Part shown: positions 1 to 10,700 of the stretch, in pieces
Numbering within the stretch: position 1 is the stretch's first letter
How the letters are laid out: each line of letters begins with the position of its first letter
Position numbers and translations under genes: made by a program
Origin: an uncultured Lewinella sp.
GTDB taxonomy: Bacteria > Bacteroidota > Bacteroidia > Chitinophagales > Saprospiraceae
Direction: 5' to 3'
DNA length: 64,000 nt
Assembly (NCBI GenBank): GCA_913057725.1
Contig: CAJXOS010000004.1
Span: 40,137-104,136 of the forward strand
Notes under the pieces: model-generated
The model's database searches: none
Told to the model about the DNA's origin: nothing
Seen by the model: only the letters and a program-made list of their open reading frames with translations

Positions 1-181
1 CTTCAAAAGGTGCGTGCGATAGGACCCTGCACAGCCAGCAGACCTAAAATTCACTCTGAGGAATAAAAAGATGATGAATAGAAACCTTGGCTGCAAGCTC
101 CTCCACTACACTCCTTTGAGCGTAGTAGGTTGGAGTTACAGTAACTCCCAAGGATGAAATATCTTTTCGGCGCTAAGCCGC
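1..181. other. Left-edge intergenic sequence, no gene seen
   Basis: No convincing coding frame is visible before the stop codon of the first gene. A short perfect inverted repeat (GGAGTTAC-A-GTAACTCC, about 132-148) is present but has no usable loop and no T-tract, so it is not called a terminator. Confidence 0.4.
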
Positions 182-1450
182 TTATTTACTAATCATTTTT
201 ACTGTCGTACCACTAGTGGTTTCCAGTTGTAGTACATAATTCCCGCCCGGCAAATTGCTCACATCCATTTCGGCTTGCGGAGCTTGCACATTCGGCAACG
301 TACGCACCAATTGACCGCCAGCACTGAAAAGTCTTAATTCGACTATCTCTTCTTCGGCGGAGTCTACCCGTGCTTGTAGTCGATCTACGACTGGATTCGG
401 GTAAACAGTGATTGTTCCAGTACTTGTGTGTTGTTCGTTGAAACTGTTGTTCTTAATCGGTTGGTGAGATGGCGTTTCGCTATTTATATCAGTACTTCGC
501 AGGTCTTCTGAAGACCCAGTTTCTTCTTCCTGGCTCTGTGTTGAACTTGCTTGCAATCCCGATAGCGAAGGAGCTTGAATAGTAACTGTTGTTACCGATC
601 CGGCAACCGGGTACTCTACTAAATTATCATCCACCAGCTTTACCTCATCAATGCTAAAACTTGTGTTTACATCCTCCAAGAAGATGATATCTTCTGTAAT
701 GGTCATAACAGAGGCAATTTCACCGTGGCCGCTTGTCGGGCCTACGTTCTTTCGTAAAATGACTACCTCTAATTCACCTGCTGTATTATCAAGCTGTACA
801 AAGGCCTCAACTTCATTTCCGGTTGGGTTTAGCCAGCTATTATTTAGTAGGTCAAATTTTACCTTTTCAGGGTTCCAAAGTGGTTCGTCAAGCTCATCCT
901 CAATATGTTCTGGATTGAATTTGAGCGTAAACGTAATTCCAAAAAAGTCCTGGACTTGCTTCTGCGCATCCCCTAGACTTATATCGAGCATAATTGCTTG
1001 ACCTGCCTGAACCTGGGACACTGTGGCCGTAACATCGAGAACTGGATCGACAGTGGCATCTCCTGCTAAGAATACGTCAGGGAGCACTGCACCGTGCTCT
1101 AATCCATAATTATCCTGCCAAAGCGCGCGACGATCGCGTTGTTCTACTTTTCCTTTTCCATTAACGTCGGCACGATTATAATTTAGGCCGTCAATGTAAC
1201 TACCTGTCCAAGCTGGCGCAGTATCATAGGCGGACCAATCAGTGCCTGTTTCGGTACGTTGCGGTCCAACTACACCTTCTGCCACTCCGTGGTACAAAAG
1301 GTCAACACCGTTGACGATACCGTTATTATTAATATCTCCTGGCCAAACCTGTTGACCGAAACCATGAACGCTACTAGCAACTATCATCATAGGTAGAGGC
1401 AATAGCATAACTGCTGCCCGAAGGGCAGTTCCTAATCTGCTTTTCATCAT
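182..1450 (-). CDS. Secreted dockerin/cohesin-like protein with T9SS type A sorting domain
   Basis: A 422-aa secreted protein. Residues 1-32 form a signal peptide (basic start, long hydrophobic core). Next come two dockerin-like calcium loops, GDINNNGIVNGVD and ADVNGKGKVEQRD. A region of about residues 135-290 is rich in beta strands and resembles a cohesin fold (FFGITFTLKFNP, then EVVILRKN). A low-complexity Ser/Glu/Thr linker leads to a C-terminal type A T9SS signal of about 75 residues (VYPNPV, LRLFSAGGQLV, LPGGNYVLQL). The protein is therefore expected to be exported by Sec, carried through T9SS and left on the surface or released. Having both dockerin-like and cohesin-like modules in one chain suggests self-assembly or carbohydrate-related scaffolding, which is inference. 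The double ATG at 1450 fits the signal peptide. Confidence 0.85.
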   Translation of the reverse strand: MMKSRLGTALRAAVMLLPLPMMIVASSVHGFGQQVWPGDINNNGIVNGVDLLYHGVAEGVVGPQRTETGTDWSAYDTAPAWTGSYIDGLNYNRADVNGKGKVEQRDRRALWQDNYGLEHGAVLPDVFLAGDATVDPVLDVTATVSQVQAGQAIMLDISLGDAQKQVQDFFGITFTLKFNPEHIEDELDEPLWNPEKVKFDLLNNSWLNPTGNEVEAFVQLDNTAGELEVVILRKNVGPTSGHGEIASVMTITEDIIFLEDVNTSFSIDEVKLVDDNLVEYPVAGSVTTVTIQAPSLSGLQASSTQSQEEETGSSEDLRSTDINSETPSHQPIKNNSFNEQHTSTGTITVYPNPVVDRLQARVDSAEEEIVELRLFSAGGQLVRTLPNVQAPQAEMDVSNLPGGNYVLQLETTSGTTVKMISK

Positions 1451-1722
1451 CCTTTACGATTTGGGAGTTATCCTCTTTTTCTATTCGTTGGCTTCAGTTC
1501 CTCAATGAAGCCGTTATCATCTGATGTAAACATAGGGGGCAAAACAGGCAAAAAAAATTACATATCTTTAAGTATTCCAAAACATTGAATCTATATCAAG
1601 ATAACTATGCGCCACCTAATAAAATACAATTAACTTATTCACAGTGCTTTACATTCAAACAAATATAAAAATATTTTTATATAAACTAGACAATTTCCAA
1701 TAATTCAAACAGAGATATAAGG

Positions 1723-3144
1723 GTGAAAAAAGACAAGACTTTATCGATTTTGCGCCAATTTTCGGCGAAAGAAATGCAGCAGTTCCTAGTTTTTCTGGAA
1801 TCACCCTATTTTAACACTAGATCGGAAATCCTTGAATTTGGCGAGTTTCTGGCCCAATACCACCCGTTGTTTCCCGAAGACTGTGTTGATCTTAACAACA
1901 TTCCTCATACCATACTTCCGGAAGCAGTTCGTACCAAAAAAGAGCTGAGTTACCTCAAGAGTAGAACTTATGACTTGCTAAAACAATTCATTCGGCAGGA
2001 ACAACTCAAAGCAAAACCTCTACTCGCTGAACTGTATACAAACTGGGCTATCCATGCGTATGCTCCGACAGAATCAATTAAGCTGCTCAATCAAATTAGA
2101 GCACGATACAGCAAACTTGAGCGCAGCGACACCTATGACCTGCTCTTTCAGTACCTGGCTACAGACATCCTCCATGTTCAGGCTCCCGAAGGCACACTAG
2201 AACACGAAATGCTACTTCAGGAGAGTATTGACCTCTTGGATGAATTCTATGTCACCAACAAACTCATCTACGGAATTGAAACCCAAAATCGACGCCAATT
2301 CATTCAGCATACAGCAGGCTTTGATAATCCTCTCATGGAGGAAATTGAAGGCTTTGTATCGCAAATTGATCAACCGCCTCCGAGAACGGCTCTCTATTTA
2401 CAGATCTACCTCTGCGGTAAACATCCAAAGGAAGCACGGCATTTTGATAAGCTCTTCATGCTCCTGCAGCAAAACCAGGGAAGCATCGATATGGCAGAAT
2501 GCCGCACTATCTACCTCATCACTATTAATTTGTGTATTCGCCGAATGCGTATTGATCATCAATACTATGCTAAATTATGCCTGCAGCTCTACGAAGAGGG
2601 GATTCGTACCAAAATCTTATTTGAAGACGGTTGCCTTTCCGAATGGACCTACAAGAATGCCATTAAGCTCGGATTGCAGCTGCAAATGACCGAGTGGACC
2701 GAGAAATTCATCTATCAACACAATGAGTATATATTGCCAGAGTCACGTGCCAATGCACTGTATTCTAACCTGGCAGAGCTGTCATTTGTCAAAAAGGATT
2801 TTGATATAACATTCGACTATCTCGCGAAGATTAGCACTAGCGATTGGCGCTATTACTTTAGTACCAAAATCCTACTGATCAAAACCTTCTATGAAACACA
2901 GAATATAGACTCCTGCATGTCAGCGGTAGGCTCCATGACGGTATACATCTCCAGGCTAAAGGGCGTCTCCACCGCCGTGAAAAAAAATTGCCTCCACTTC
3001 TGCCAAGTCCTCTATCAACTGACCTCCGCAAAAAGTGACCGAAAAGTTGCCAAGGTAAAAGAGAAGCTACAAACCACAACTCCACTTGCAGAGCGGGGCT
3101 GGCTTATGGATGTATTTCGAAGAGAACACCCTCGAGCGGTATAA
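1723..3144 (+). CDS. Unknown helical protein, family A copy 1 (SPYFN motif)
   Basis: A 473-aa, almost entirely alpha-helical cytoplasmic protein with no signal peptide or membrane segment. The N-terminal 100 residues contain the motif LESPYFN and end in a helix LLKQFIRQEQL. The rest looks like irregular TPR-type helical hairpins. It starts with GTG; no upstream ATG is in frame, and the N-terminal motif matches the start of the next gene, which supports this start. The gene at 3548 is a paralogue: the C-terminal 170 residues are strongly alike (EWTYKNAIK, NLAELSF, SCMSAVGS, LSRLKGVS, REHP) while the N-terminal halves have diverged. I do not recognise an assigned function. A helical-repeat scaffold or regulator is the most I can infer. 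Confidence 0.8.
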   Translation: MKKDKTLSILRQFSAKEMQQFLVFLESPYFNTRSEILEFGEFLAQYHPLFPEDCVDLNNIPHTILPEAVRTKKELSYLKSRTYDLLKQFIRQEQLKAKPLLAELYTNWAIHAYAPTESIKLLNQIRARYSKLERSDTYDLLFQYLATDILHVQAPEGTLEHEMLLQESIDLLDEFYVTNKLIYGIETQNRRQFIQHTAGFDNPLMEEIEGFVSQIDQPPPRTALYLQIYLCGKHPKEARHFDKLFMLLQQNQGSIDMAECRTIYLITINLCIRRMRIDHQYYAKLCLQLYEEGIRTKILFEDGCLSEWTYKNAIKLGLQLQMTEWTEKFIYQHNEYILPESRANALYSNLAELSFVKKDFDITFDYLAKISTSDWRYYFSTKILLIKTFYETQNIDSCMSAVGSMTVYISRLKGVSTAVKKNCLHFCQVLYQLTSAKSDRKVAKVKEKLQTTTPLAERGWLMDVFRREHPRAV

Positions 3145-3547
3145 CAAGCTTTGTTTCTTAATGTAAGTACAAAGAAAACACTGATCTTATACCATTCTAG
3201 TGCAAAGTACTGAGGGTAAAATAAGGAGAGAGCACGCTTTTTTCTTTCGTGTGTTCACAGCAGATGAAATCGACCAAGTATAACACGACAGGCTCGCTCT
3301 GAGCTTCGGACAGTAACTGATACCCTGCAGATAATACTGATCAATTTTCTTTCTTAACACTTGACAGTAATATCTCTAAGTTTAGAAAACTAAAAAATTA
3401 CATATATTTCAAAAAATTACCGAACCCTATCGACAAATCATTCTAAAAAATAATAATACCTAAATACAAACAACACGTAATTAGACTTTTAAGAAAAATA
3501 CATTTAAATATTATTAAATATATTATTGATAAAAAATTACCTAGCAG
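3145..3547. other. AT-rich spacer between family A paralogues
   Basis: About 400 bases that become very AT-rich towards 3540. I see no ORF, no strong hairpin with a T-tract and no tRNA-like segment. The second paralogue may have its own promoter here, but no clear TAnnTTTG element could be assigned. Confidence 0.4.
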
Positions 3548-4975
3548 TTGGCGAGTATTGATAAATTCACACGGTTATTTAGAGCTTTAACAGACAGAGA
3601 GCGCTCGGAATTCTTAGCCTTCTGTCACTCTCCTTATCTTAATCAAAATAAGAAAGCCACCGTTTTCGTCGAACACCTGTGTAATAGTCAAGTGTACTTA
3701 GAGACCCGAGTAATAACAGTTAATGAAATCCCTCTGTCATTATTCTCAGGCAGTAGAAAAAAGGCTGATCAACTCGCCACCCTTAAACATCAGGCTTTAA
3801 AATTACTGACTCAATTCCTCGGGCAGGAAGAGCTCAAAAAAGAAGAATTCCAATTGGATTTTTGGAGCGCTAAGGGCGTCTATAAAAGAACCCCAAAGCT
3901 AGGAGCAAAGCTTCTTGAGAAGTTAAAACATAAGCTCAATTCTTACCTAACACCTAGCACCCAACTCTCTTTTCTTCAATACCAAGTAAATCTCCAATTA
4001 GGGCATTATCAAGTACTTGAAAAGACTTCTGCACACAGCGCAATCGCCCAAGCGCTTCGACACTTAGAACAGTTCAACTTAAAGGCTCAACTACGGCTCA
4101 GGGCAGGTTTTCTCAATTCGGCCAGACTAATTAACATTGATGATATCGAAATTACTGGCGGGGAGGAATTGATCAATAATTTTGAGCGCTACAACACCCC
4201 TGACTATCTCAGCATACTCTATCGAGACCTATACCTCAGCCTTAAGTATGAGCACGATAGAACTTATTTCGAAGAACTAGTCAACCGCTTATTACAAGCG
4301 GAAATTAAGGACATAGCATCAGAGGAAATTCATACTATCTTTCTCCTTTGTATTAACCTGTGCATAAGAAGGTCTAGGTCTCGCCCTAATAACACCTACT
4401 ACACAGAGTTACGGCGAAAGTTATATAATGAAGGGACACGCAGCAAAATCCTCTTTGAAGGTGGTTACCTAACAGAATGGACTTATAAAAATGCAATCAA
4501 AACTGGCCTTCAACTTCAGTTGCTCCCCTGGACGGAGAACTTCATCGACCAATACACTGCATACCTCACGCCTGGAGTTCGAAATAATGCCCTGAACTAT
4601 AACTTAGCAGAGCTATCCTTTGCAAAAAGGGACTTTGATTTGGTGCTAGACTATCTTTCTGAAGTTAGCACTAACGATTTCCGCTATTACCTTAGCTCAA
4701 AAACACTCATAATCAAGACCTTTTATGAAACAGGGAATATGAGCTCCTGTATGTCAGCAGTCGGATCATTGACAGTATACCTTTCACGTCTCAAAGGAGT
4801 CTCTAACAGCATTAAAAAAGGCTATTTACACTTCTGTCAAATACTCTACCAGATCACTAGTATTAGGGCTGAAAAGAAGGTCCAAAAGATCAAGGAAAAA
4901 CTCCGGTCAAATGCACTTCTGGCTGAACGAGATTGGCTACAGGATGTCTTTCAGCGAGAACATCCCCACGCCTGA
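3548..4975 (+). CDS. Unknown helical protein, family A copy 2 (SPYLN motif)
   Basis: A 475-aa paralogue of the gene at 1723, with the same plan: an N-terminal domain containing FCHSPYLNQN, the helix LLTQFLGQEEL near residue 93, then a TPR-like helical array. The last 170 residues share long near-identical stretches with copy 1 (EWTYKNAIK, LIIKTFYET, SCMSAVGS, LSRLKGVS, VFQREHP). It starts at TTG; the N-terminal motif sits at the same distance from the start as in copy 1, so the unusual start is probably right. Both copies avoid ATG. Constant C-termini with diverged N-termini suggest a shared partner on one side and different inputs on the other, which is inference. No function is known to me. 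Confidence 0.78.
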   Translation: MASIDKFTRLFRALTDRERSEFLAFCHSPYLNQNKKATVFVEHLCNSQVYLETRVITVNEIPLSLFSGSRKKADQLATLKHQALKLLTQFLGQEELKKEEFQLDFWSAKGVYKRTPKLGAKLLEKLKHKLNSYLTPSTQLSFLQYQVNLQLGHYQVLEKTSAHSAIAQALRHLEQFNLKAQLRLRAGFLNSARLINIDDIEITGGEELINNFERYNTPDYLSILYRDLYLSLKYEHDRTYFEELVNRLLQAEIKDIASEEIHTIFLLCINLCIRRSRSRPNNTYYTELRRKLYNEGTRSKILFEGGYLTEWTYKNAIKTGLQLQLLPWTENFIDQYTAYLTPGVRNNALNYNLAELSFAKRDFDLVLDYLSEVSTNDFRYYLSSKTLIIKTFYETGNMSSCMSAVGSLTVYLSRLKGVSNSIKKGYLHFCQILYQITSIRAEKKVQKIKEKLRSNALLAERDWLQDVFQREHPHA

Positions 4976-5094
4976 TTCCTCCCCAAAGGAGTATTATTCC
5001 CAATCAACCCCCAAAAACTACCATTCAGCAATAGTACCTAGACAGCAGCGGCGTTTTGGGCCACCTTTGTAGTGGATCAGATGAATACTTAAAA

Positions 5095-6471
5095 ATGAAT
5101 ACACCCCGCTTGCTTGTAGTTACCATCGCTATCCTGAGCTTCTCCCAGATTTCTGCTCAGAGCCTGGATGATTACATTAACACCGCACTGGCCAACAACT
5201 TAGAGTTGGCACAACAAGAACTAAGTTATCAAGAAGCTCAAGCTCAGTTCGATCAAGCAAAGGCTCTGTTTTGGCCACAGATTGGCATCAACGGGCGCTT
5301 TAGTGTAGCACAGGGAGGTCGAACAATTGATATCCCTGCCGGAGATCTAGTTAATCCTGCCTATCAGAACCTGAACGCACTCAACCAATACGTCTCAGGT
5401 AATGATCCTACCTATCCAGCCTTTCCTACCTACGCAGTCGTAAACAATGAGTCTATCAATTTCTTGCGGGGCACCGAACAGGAAACCGTGGTTCGCCTTA
5501 GCATGCCCGTCTTTAATAATGCCCTCAATCGCAATCGTCAGATCAAGGAAAGCATGGTAGCTGCTTCCGGCTCTGAATTAGCAGGTTTCCGCCGTAGTTT
5601 GGTTAAAGACGTGAAGCAGGCCTACTACATCTATGCGCAAGCTAAGAACGGACGAGAAATTTACGAGAATGCATTAGTGCTGGTCGAAGAGAATCTACGT
5701 ACTACCGAGAGCTTGCAGACACACCATAAAGCCACCATAGCTGATGTTTACAGTGTACAAAGCCAGGTGGCAGCTGTGAAGCAACAATTGGCCGTAGCGA
5801 CGCAACAAGAGCAGAGTGCACAAGCCTACTTCAATACCCTTCTACAGCGAGACTATACCGCCCCTATCGTACTGGAAGAGACGCTTCCTGAGTCAGAGCA
5901 ATCTGTTATGCAGCTTTCACAAGCTCAAAACCAAGCTTGGCAGAAACGAGAAGAACTTGAACAACTTAATTACTATCTAGCAGCCGCAGAGGAAAACCGC
6001 AAGATTGCTAATGGTAATCGCCTTCCCACGGTAAATCTCCAGGCCGATTACGGTATCCAGGGCACAACCTACAGCTTCGGTGCAGAAGATGATTTCTTCC
6101 TTGGATCCGTTGTTTTTGACATCCCAATTTTCAACCGAGCTACCTCTGCCAAAGTGCAAGAGGCGGAACTGGCACAGAAGCGTTTGCTTCAACAAAAGCA
6201 AGCCGCAGAGCAGCAAATTGGTCTACAGATTGTCGATCAGTACTACCGCTTAGAAGCTGCACGCGAACAAGTAACTCAAGCGCAGGCTCAGACCACCGCC
6301 GCTAAGGAGGCCTATCGCCTGCAACAACGATTATACACCCAGGGTCAGAGCAACCTGGTAACCTTTACCGATGCTCGCACTACCCTAACCAATGCCGAAC
6401 AACAACTAAGCATTGCACACTTCAATTATCTCAGTCAGGTAGCAGAGTGGCAGTGGGCAGTTGGGGAATAA
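5095..6471 (+). CDS. TolC-family outer membrane efflux channel
   Basis: A 458-aa outer membrane factor and first gene of a three-gene RND efflux operon. The ATG at 5095 is preferred over an upstream in-frame TTG (5056) because it gives a clean signal peptide ending at QISAQ. The mature protein has the two-fold repeat of long coiled-coil helices typical of TolC (rich in Gln and Ala; AQAQFDQAKALFWP near residue 50, AAEENRKIANGNRLP near 300) with beta strands between them. Family knowledge: trimers form the exit duct across the outer membrane and dock to the adaptor and pump encoded directly downstream. The substrate cannot be read from sequence. Confidence 0.93.
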   Translation: MNTPRLLVVTIAILSFSQISAQSLDDYINTALANNLELAQQELSYQEAQAQFDQAKALFWPQIGINGRFSVAQGGRTIDIPAGDLVNPAYQNLNALNQYVSGNDPTYPAFPTYAVVNNESINFLRGTEQETVVRLSMPVFNNALNRNRQIKESMVAASGSELAGFRRSLVKDVKQAYYIYAQAKNGREIYENALVLVEENLRTTESLQTHHKATIADVYSVQSQVAAVKQQLAVATQQEQSAQAYFNTLLQRDYTAPIVLEETLPESEQSVMQLSQAQNQAWQKREELEQLNYYLAAAEENRKIANGNRLPTVNLQADYGIQGTTYSFGAEDDFFLGSVVFDIPIFNRATSAKVQEAELAQKRLLQQKQAAEQQIGLQIVDQYYRLEAAREQVTQAQAQTTAAKEAYRLQQRLYTQGQSNLVTFTDARTTLTNAEQQLSIAHFNYLSQVAEWQWAVGE

Positions 6472-6546
6472 ACCTCGTGTAATCGCAATCAACATCAAAA
6501 TTTAAACAGGTAGCATCTGACCGTGCTACCTCAATGATAAAGAACC

Positions 6547-7662
6547 ATGAAAAACATCCTTGTCATCGCAGCTTTAGCAGCTGTCATCAGTGCATGCACA
6601 ACACAAGCTCAAAACCAGGCTCAAGCAGCAGAACCTAAAGAGGTACAGGCTGAGGCCGCCCAGGCCGTAGAATACCAGAACACTGTCTTTGCTACTGGCC
6701 CACTGGCTGCTGCCGCAGAAGCAAAGCTTAGTTTCAAAACCGGCGGAATCATCGCCCAGGTCATGGTCCGTGAAGGACAAAAAGTTCGCAAAGGGCAACT
6801 ATTAGCGAAACTAGAGCTGGACGAGATCCAAGCACAAAGCCAGCAAGCTGACCTTGGGGAAGAACAAGCCGCCATTACACTTGATAATGCCCGCCTAGCG
6901 CTACAACTTGCCGAACGCGACTTCCGAAATGTATCTGGCCTGTATGCCGATAGTGTAGCTACCCTAGAACAATTGGAAAATGTAGAGGTACAACTCAACA
7001 ATGCTAAAAACCAATTGGCTGCAGCCGAAAAGGGCCTGGCCTTTAGTCAGCAAGGAGTAGAAGTGGCACAATTTAATCTCCGCTACAGCAGCATTGTAGC
7101 CCCAGCCGATGGTATCATCTTGCGTCAATTCGCTGAGGTGAATGAGCTGGTAGGTCCTGGCACCCCAATCTTCATGTTTGGTAGCCGCAAAGAGGCACAA
7201 GTCGTGAAGGTGGCAGTGACGGACAAAGACATTATCCACCTCAACCTGGGCGACCCTGCCACTATACAATTCGATGCTTATCCTCTCGTAGAATTCGCGG
7301 GCAACGTACGTGAACTGGCAGGTGCTGCGGATCCCTTCACTGGTACCTACCAAGTAGAAATTGAATTGGAGCCGCAAGCCCGTACCCTGGTCAATGGCTT
7401 TGTAGGAAGTGTAACCATCTATACGCAACAGAAAACGCCACTGATTAGCATCCCTGTTGATGGCCTACTGAAGGCTGACGGTGAAATGGGAGAAGTCATG
7501 CTCATCGAAGAGGGCAAGGCACGCTTACGCCCAATCGGCATTCATCACATCGAAGATGAAGAGCTTCTCCTTCGCGAAGGGCTGCAAGCTGGTGAAGTGG
7601 TCATCACTGCCGGCGCCAGTTATCTGGAGGAGGGCGACCTCGTTAAGCCAGCCGACCAGTAG
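6547..7662 (+). CDS. RND efflux periplasmic adaptor (HlyD/AcrA family), lipoprotein
   Basis: A 371-aa membrane-fusion protein. The lipobox ISAC places the acylated Cys at residue 17, so it should be anchored by lipid in the periplasm. The order is a biotinyl-lipoyl half motif (GGIIAQVMVREGQKVRKGQLLAKL, residues about 60-83, given here as the region), a coiled-coil hairpin rich in Gln/Ala/Leu (about 90-180), the second lipoyl half (APADGIILRQFAEVNE), a beta-barrel domain and a C-terminal membrane-proximal domain. It lies 75 bp after the TolC gene and 47 bp before the pump gene, so the three are almost certainly cotranscribed. It bridges channel and pump; drug or metabolite specificity is not visible. 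Confidence 0.93.
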   Translation: MKNILVIAALAAVISACTTQAQNQAQAAEPKEVQAEAAQAVEYQNTVFATGPLAAAAEAKLSFKTGGIIAQVMVREGQKVRKGQLLAKLELDEIQAQSQQADLGEEQAAITLDNARLALQLAERDFRNVSGLYADSVATLEQLENVEVQLNNAKNQLAAAEKGLAFSQQGVEVAQFNLRYSSIVAPADGIILRQFAEVNELVGPGTPIFMFGSRKEAQVVKVAVTDKDIIHLNLGDPATIQFDAYPLVEFAGNVRELAGAADPFTGTYQVEIELEPQARTLVNGFVGSVTIYTQQKTPLISIPVDGLLKADGEMGEVMLIEEGKARLRPIGIHHIEDEELLLREGLQAGEVVITAGASYLEEGDLVKPADQ

Positions 7663-7709
7663 TATAATCACCTTCCATTATCACCCCATCCATTTACCAA
7701 TCCTTCACC

Positions 7710-10700
7710 ATGAATATCCCCGCATTTTCCATCAAGAATTACCAGCTCACCCTTACAGCATTTGTAATGCTGCTAATAGCTGGCCTATTCTCCTTCATGG
7801 GTATGCCTCGTCAGGAGGATCCCGTGTTGGATATCCCCAACACCCTTGTTATTGCTGTATATCCAGGCGCAAACCCACGTGATATCGAAAGCCAGGTGGT
7901 AGACCCCATTGAAGAAGCCATCAAGGAGCTTGACGACCTCAAAGAGCTGCGTACGGTGGTCCGCGACGGAACGGCCGTTACAGAAGTGGAATTCGAATTT
8001 GGTGTAGATCCTGACGATAAGTACGACGAGATTCAGCGCCAGCTCAATCAGCTGAAAGATGTCCTTCCTTCTGATCTATACAGCCTAGAAGCACGACAGA
8101 TCAATACCAATACCGTCAACATCTTTCAGATAGCTCTGGTATCTGAAACCGCAGAATACCGACAGCTTTTGGACGAAGCCGAACGCATCAAAGATCAAAT
8201 CGAAGGTATCGGAGGCGTTCGCAAAGTAGAATTAGAAGCTTATCCCGAAGAGGAAGTACGCTTGGCACTGGATCCCGTAAAAATGACCCAAGCCAACCTA
8301 AGCATCGATGATATTGAGCGCTCCATAGCGGGCACTAATGCCAACATACCTGGTGGAGCCGTAAAGGTATCCAACAAGCTTTTTGCCCTCAAGACCTCAG
8401 GTGCTTACGAGGATCTAGAGCAGATCCGACAAACCGTCGTTGGAGTTTATCAGGGCAAGTTGGTTTACCTCAAAGATGTAGCCGATGTTCACTTCACTTA
8501 CGAAGACGATCGCTGGTTGGCACGGTACAACGGCAAGCCCGCCATGTATATCAATGTCACGCAAAAGAAAGGAGTCAACATCTTTGATGTGAGCGAACCG
8601 GTAAAGGCAGCCTTAGCCGAACACCGCCTACCAGACGACATGCAGATGGCCTACGTCTTTGATCAGTCTACCGGTGTGCGCGAGCGCGTAAACGGATTCA
8701 TTGGCAATCTCGGACAAGGTATCCTACTCGTAGGTGTGGTTATCTTCCTATTACTTGGTGTACGGTCCGCCAGCTTGGTTATGTTGGCCATCCCGCTAAG
8801 TATTATGATTGGCCTGTTGGCTGTCGATGGTATGGGCTACGCCCTACAGCAGATGTCTATCGCCGGTCTGATTGTCGCATTGGGCCTCTTGGTCGATAAC
8901 TCCATCGCTATTACCGAAAACATAGAACGGCTGCTCGGCAAAGGTCTTAGTCCTACGCAGGCGGCAGCAGATGGCACCCAGCAGTTGGTTACCCCTATTG
9001 GTAGTGCTACGCTTACCACAGTATTGGCCTTTGTACCTATCGTACTCATGCCAGACGTTACTGGTGCGTTTATCGCGGCCTTGCCAGTCACTGTAATCGC
9101 TACCTTGATTGCATCCTATTTAGTGGCCGTCACTTTAACGCCTTTTCTAGCCAGCCGCTTCTTGAAGCCTCGCCAGGAAAACCAGCAGGACAGTTGGCTA
9201 TTCCGCCGTCTACGTACCTTCATCCAAGGTCCCTACACGCGTACATTGCAATGGGTTAACAGTCATAAATGGGCCACTTTAGGATTAGCAGGACTAGCCT
9301 TTGCTGGCGCTATGGCACTATTCCCTCTAGTGGGAGTAAGTTTCTTCCCGAAGGCCGAAAAGCCTCAGATGCGTATCACGGTTAGTTTGCCGAAAGGCAG
9401 CAACCTAGACGCTACTGATCGGGCGGTCAGCTATGTGGAGTCCGTTCTTAATGAATACGACGAGGTCGACTACTATGCTGCTAATATCGGACATGGCAAT
9501 CCACGTATCTATTACAACATAGCCCCTACCAACTACAGCAACACCTTCGGGGAGTTGTTCGTCACGCTCAAGTCGTATGAGGTAGACGCTTTCTACGCAC
9601 TACTTGATGACCTACGAGATCGCTTAGGCACCTACACTGCTGCTCGTATCGATGTACGTGAGTTTGTACAAGGACCGCCGAGCAAGGCTCCTGTAGAAAT
9701 TCAAGTCCGTGGTGACGACCTGGAGCAACTACAGGCTATAGCACGCCGAGTGGAGCGTATCGTGCGCGAGACACCAGGCGCGGTAAACATCTCCAATCCC
9801 TTGCGCGAAAACAGTACGGATCTACACTTCCAAATCAATCGCGATAAGGCCATGCTCTTTGGCGTACCGCTATTTACAGTAGACAAGACGATCCGCTCCT
9901 TTGTCAATGGTAATACCGTTGGTGTATTCCGCGACTCAGATGGAGAAGACTACAATATAGTGCTGCGATACAAGGCAGGAGAAGACTTCACACTTGATGA
10001 CTTCGACCGTCTCAGCATACCTACGATGACGGGCAACTTCTTGCCGCTTCGTCAAGTTGCTAACATCCAGTTTGAGGAGGCTCCAAGCCAGATCGAGCAC
10101 TACGACAACAAGCGCGTCACTACTATCCTGGCTGACCTGGAGAATGGGTTTACGCTGGACGAAGTAGTGGGTAAAATCGACGCTCAGTTGGTCAATGAAG
10201 AATGGCCGCAAGGTTACAGCTACACCTATCTGGGTGACCTCGCCAACCGCGCCAACTCTTTCGGCGGCATGGGTATCGCCAGCCTCTTGGCTATCCTGCT
10301 CATCGTTGGAGTGCTCATTATTCAGTTCCGGTCATTCACGCAGCCGCTTATCATTCTTACGGCGCTACCACTGGCCATGATCGGTTCTATCCTGGCACTA
10401 TTCATTACTGGTATTGCCTTCTCTTTCACGGCATTCATTGGCCTTACCAGTTTGATCGGTATCGCTATCAACAACAGCATCGTCCTCGTTGATTATGCTA
10501 ATGCGGTTCGGGCTGAGGGCGCCACTATTCAGGAGGCAGCCATTCAGGCGGGGCAGGTTCGCTTTATCCCTATTGTGGCCACCACCCTCACCACCATCCT
10601 GGGGCTACTCCCACTTACCCTTAACGGCGGCTCGCTATGGGCACCTATGGGTTGGACCATCATTGGTGGCTTGCTTACCTCCACCACCTTGGTACTATTG

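Noticed and set aside
131..148. GGAGTTACaGTAACTCC as a terminator
   Set aside because: There is no loop of workable size and no T-tract.
1660..1667. TATATTTG as the promoter of the dockerin/cohesin protein gene
   Set aside because: It is more than 200 bp from the start and lies in very AT-rich DNA where chance matches are common; the -33 spacing is poor.
6964..7428. 154-aa antisense frame inside the HlyD-type adaptor gene
   Set aside because: The sense strand encodes an unambiguous adaptor between channel and pump genes.
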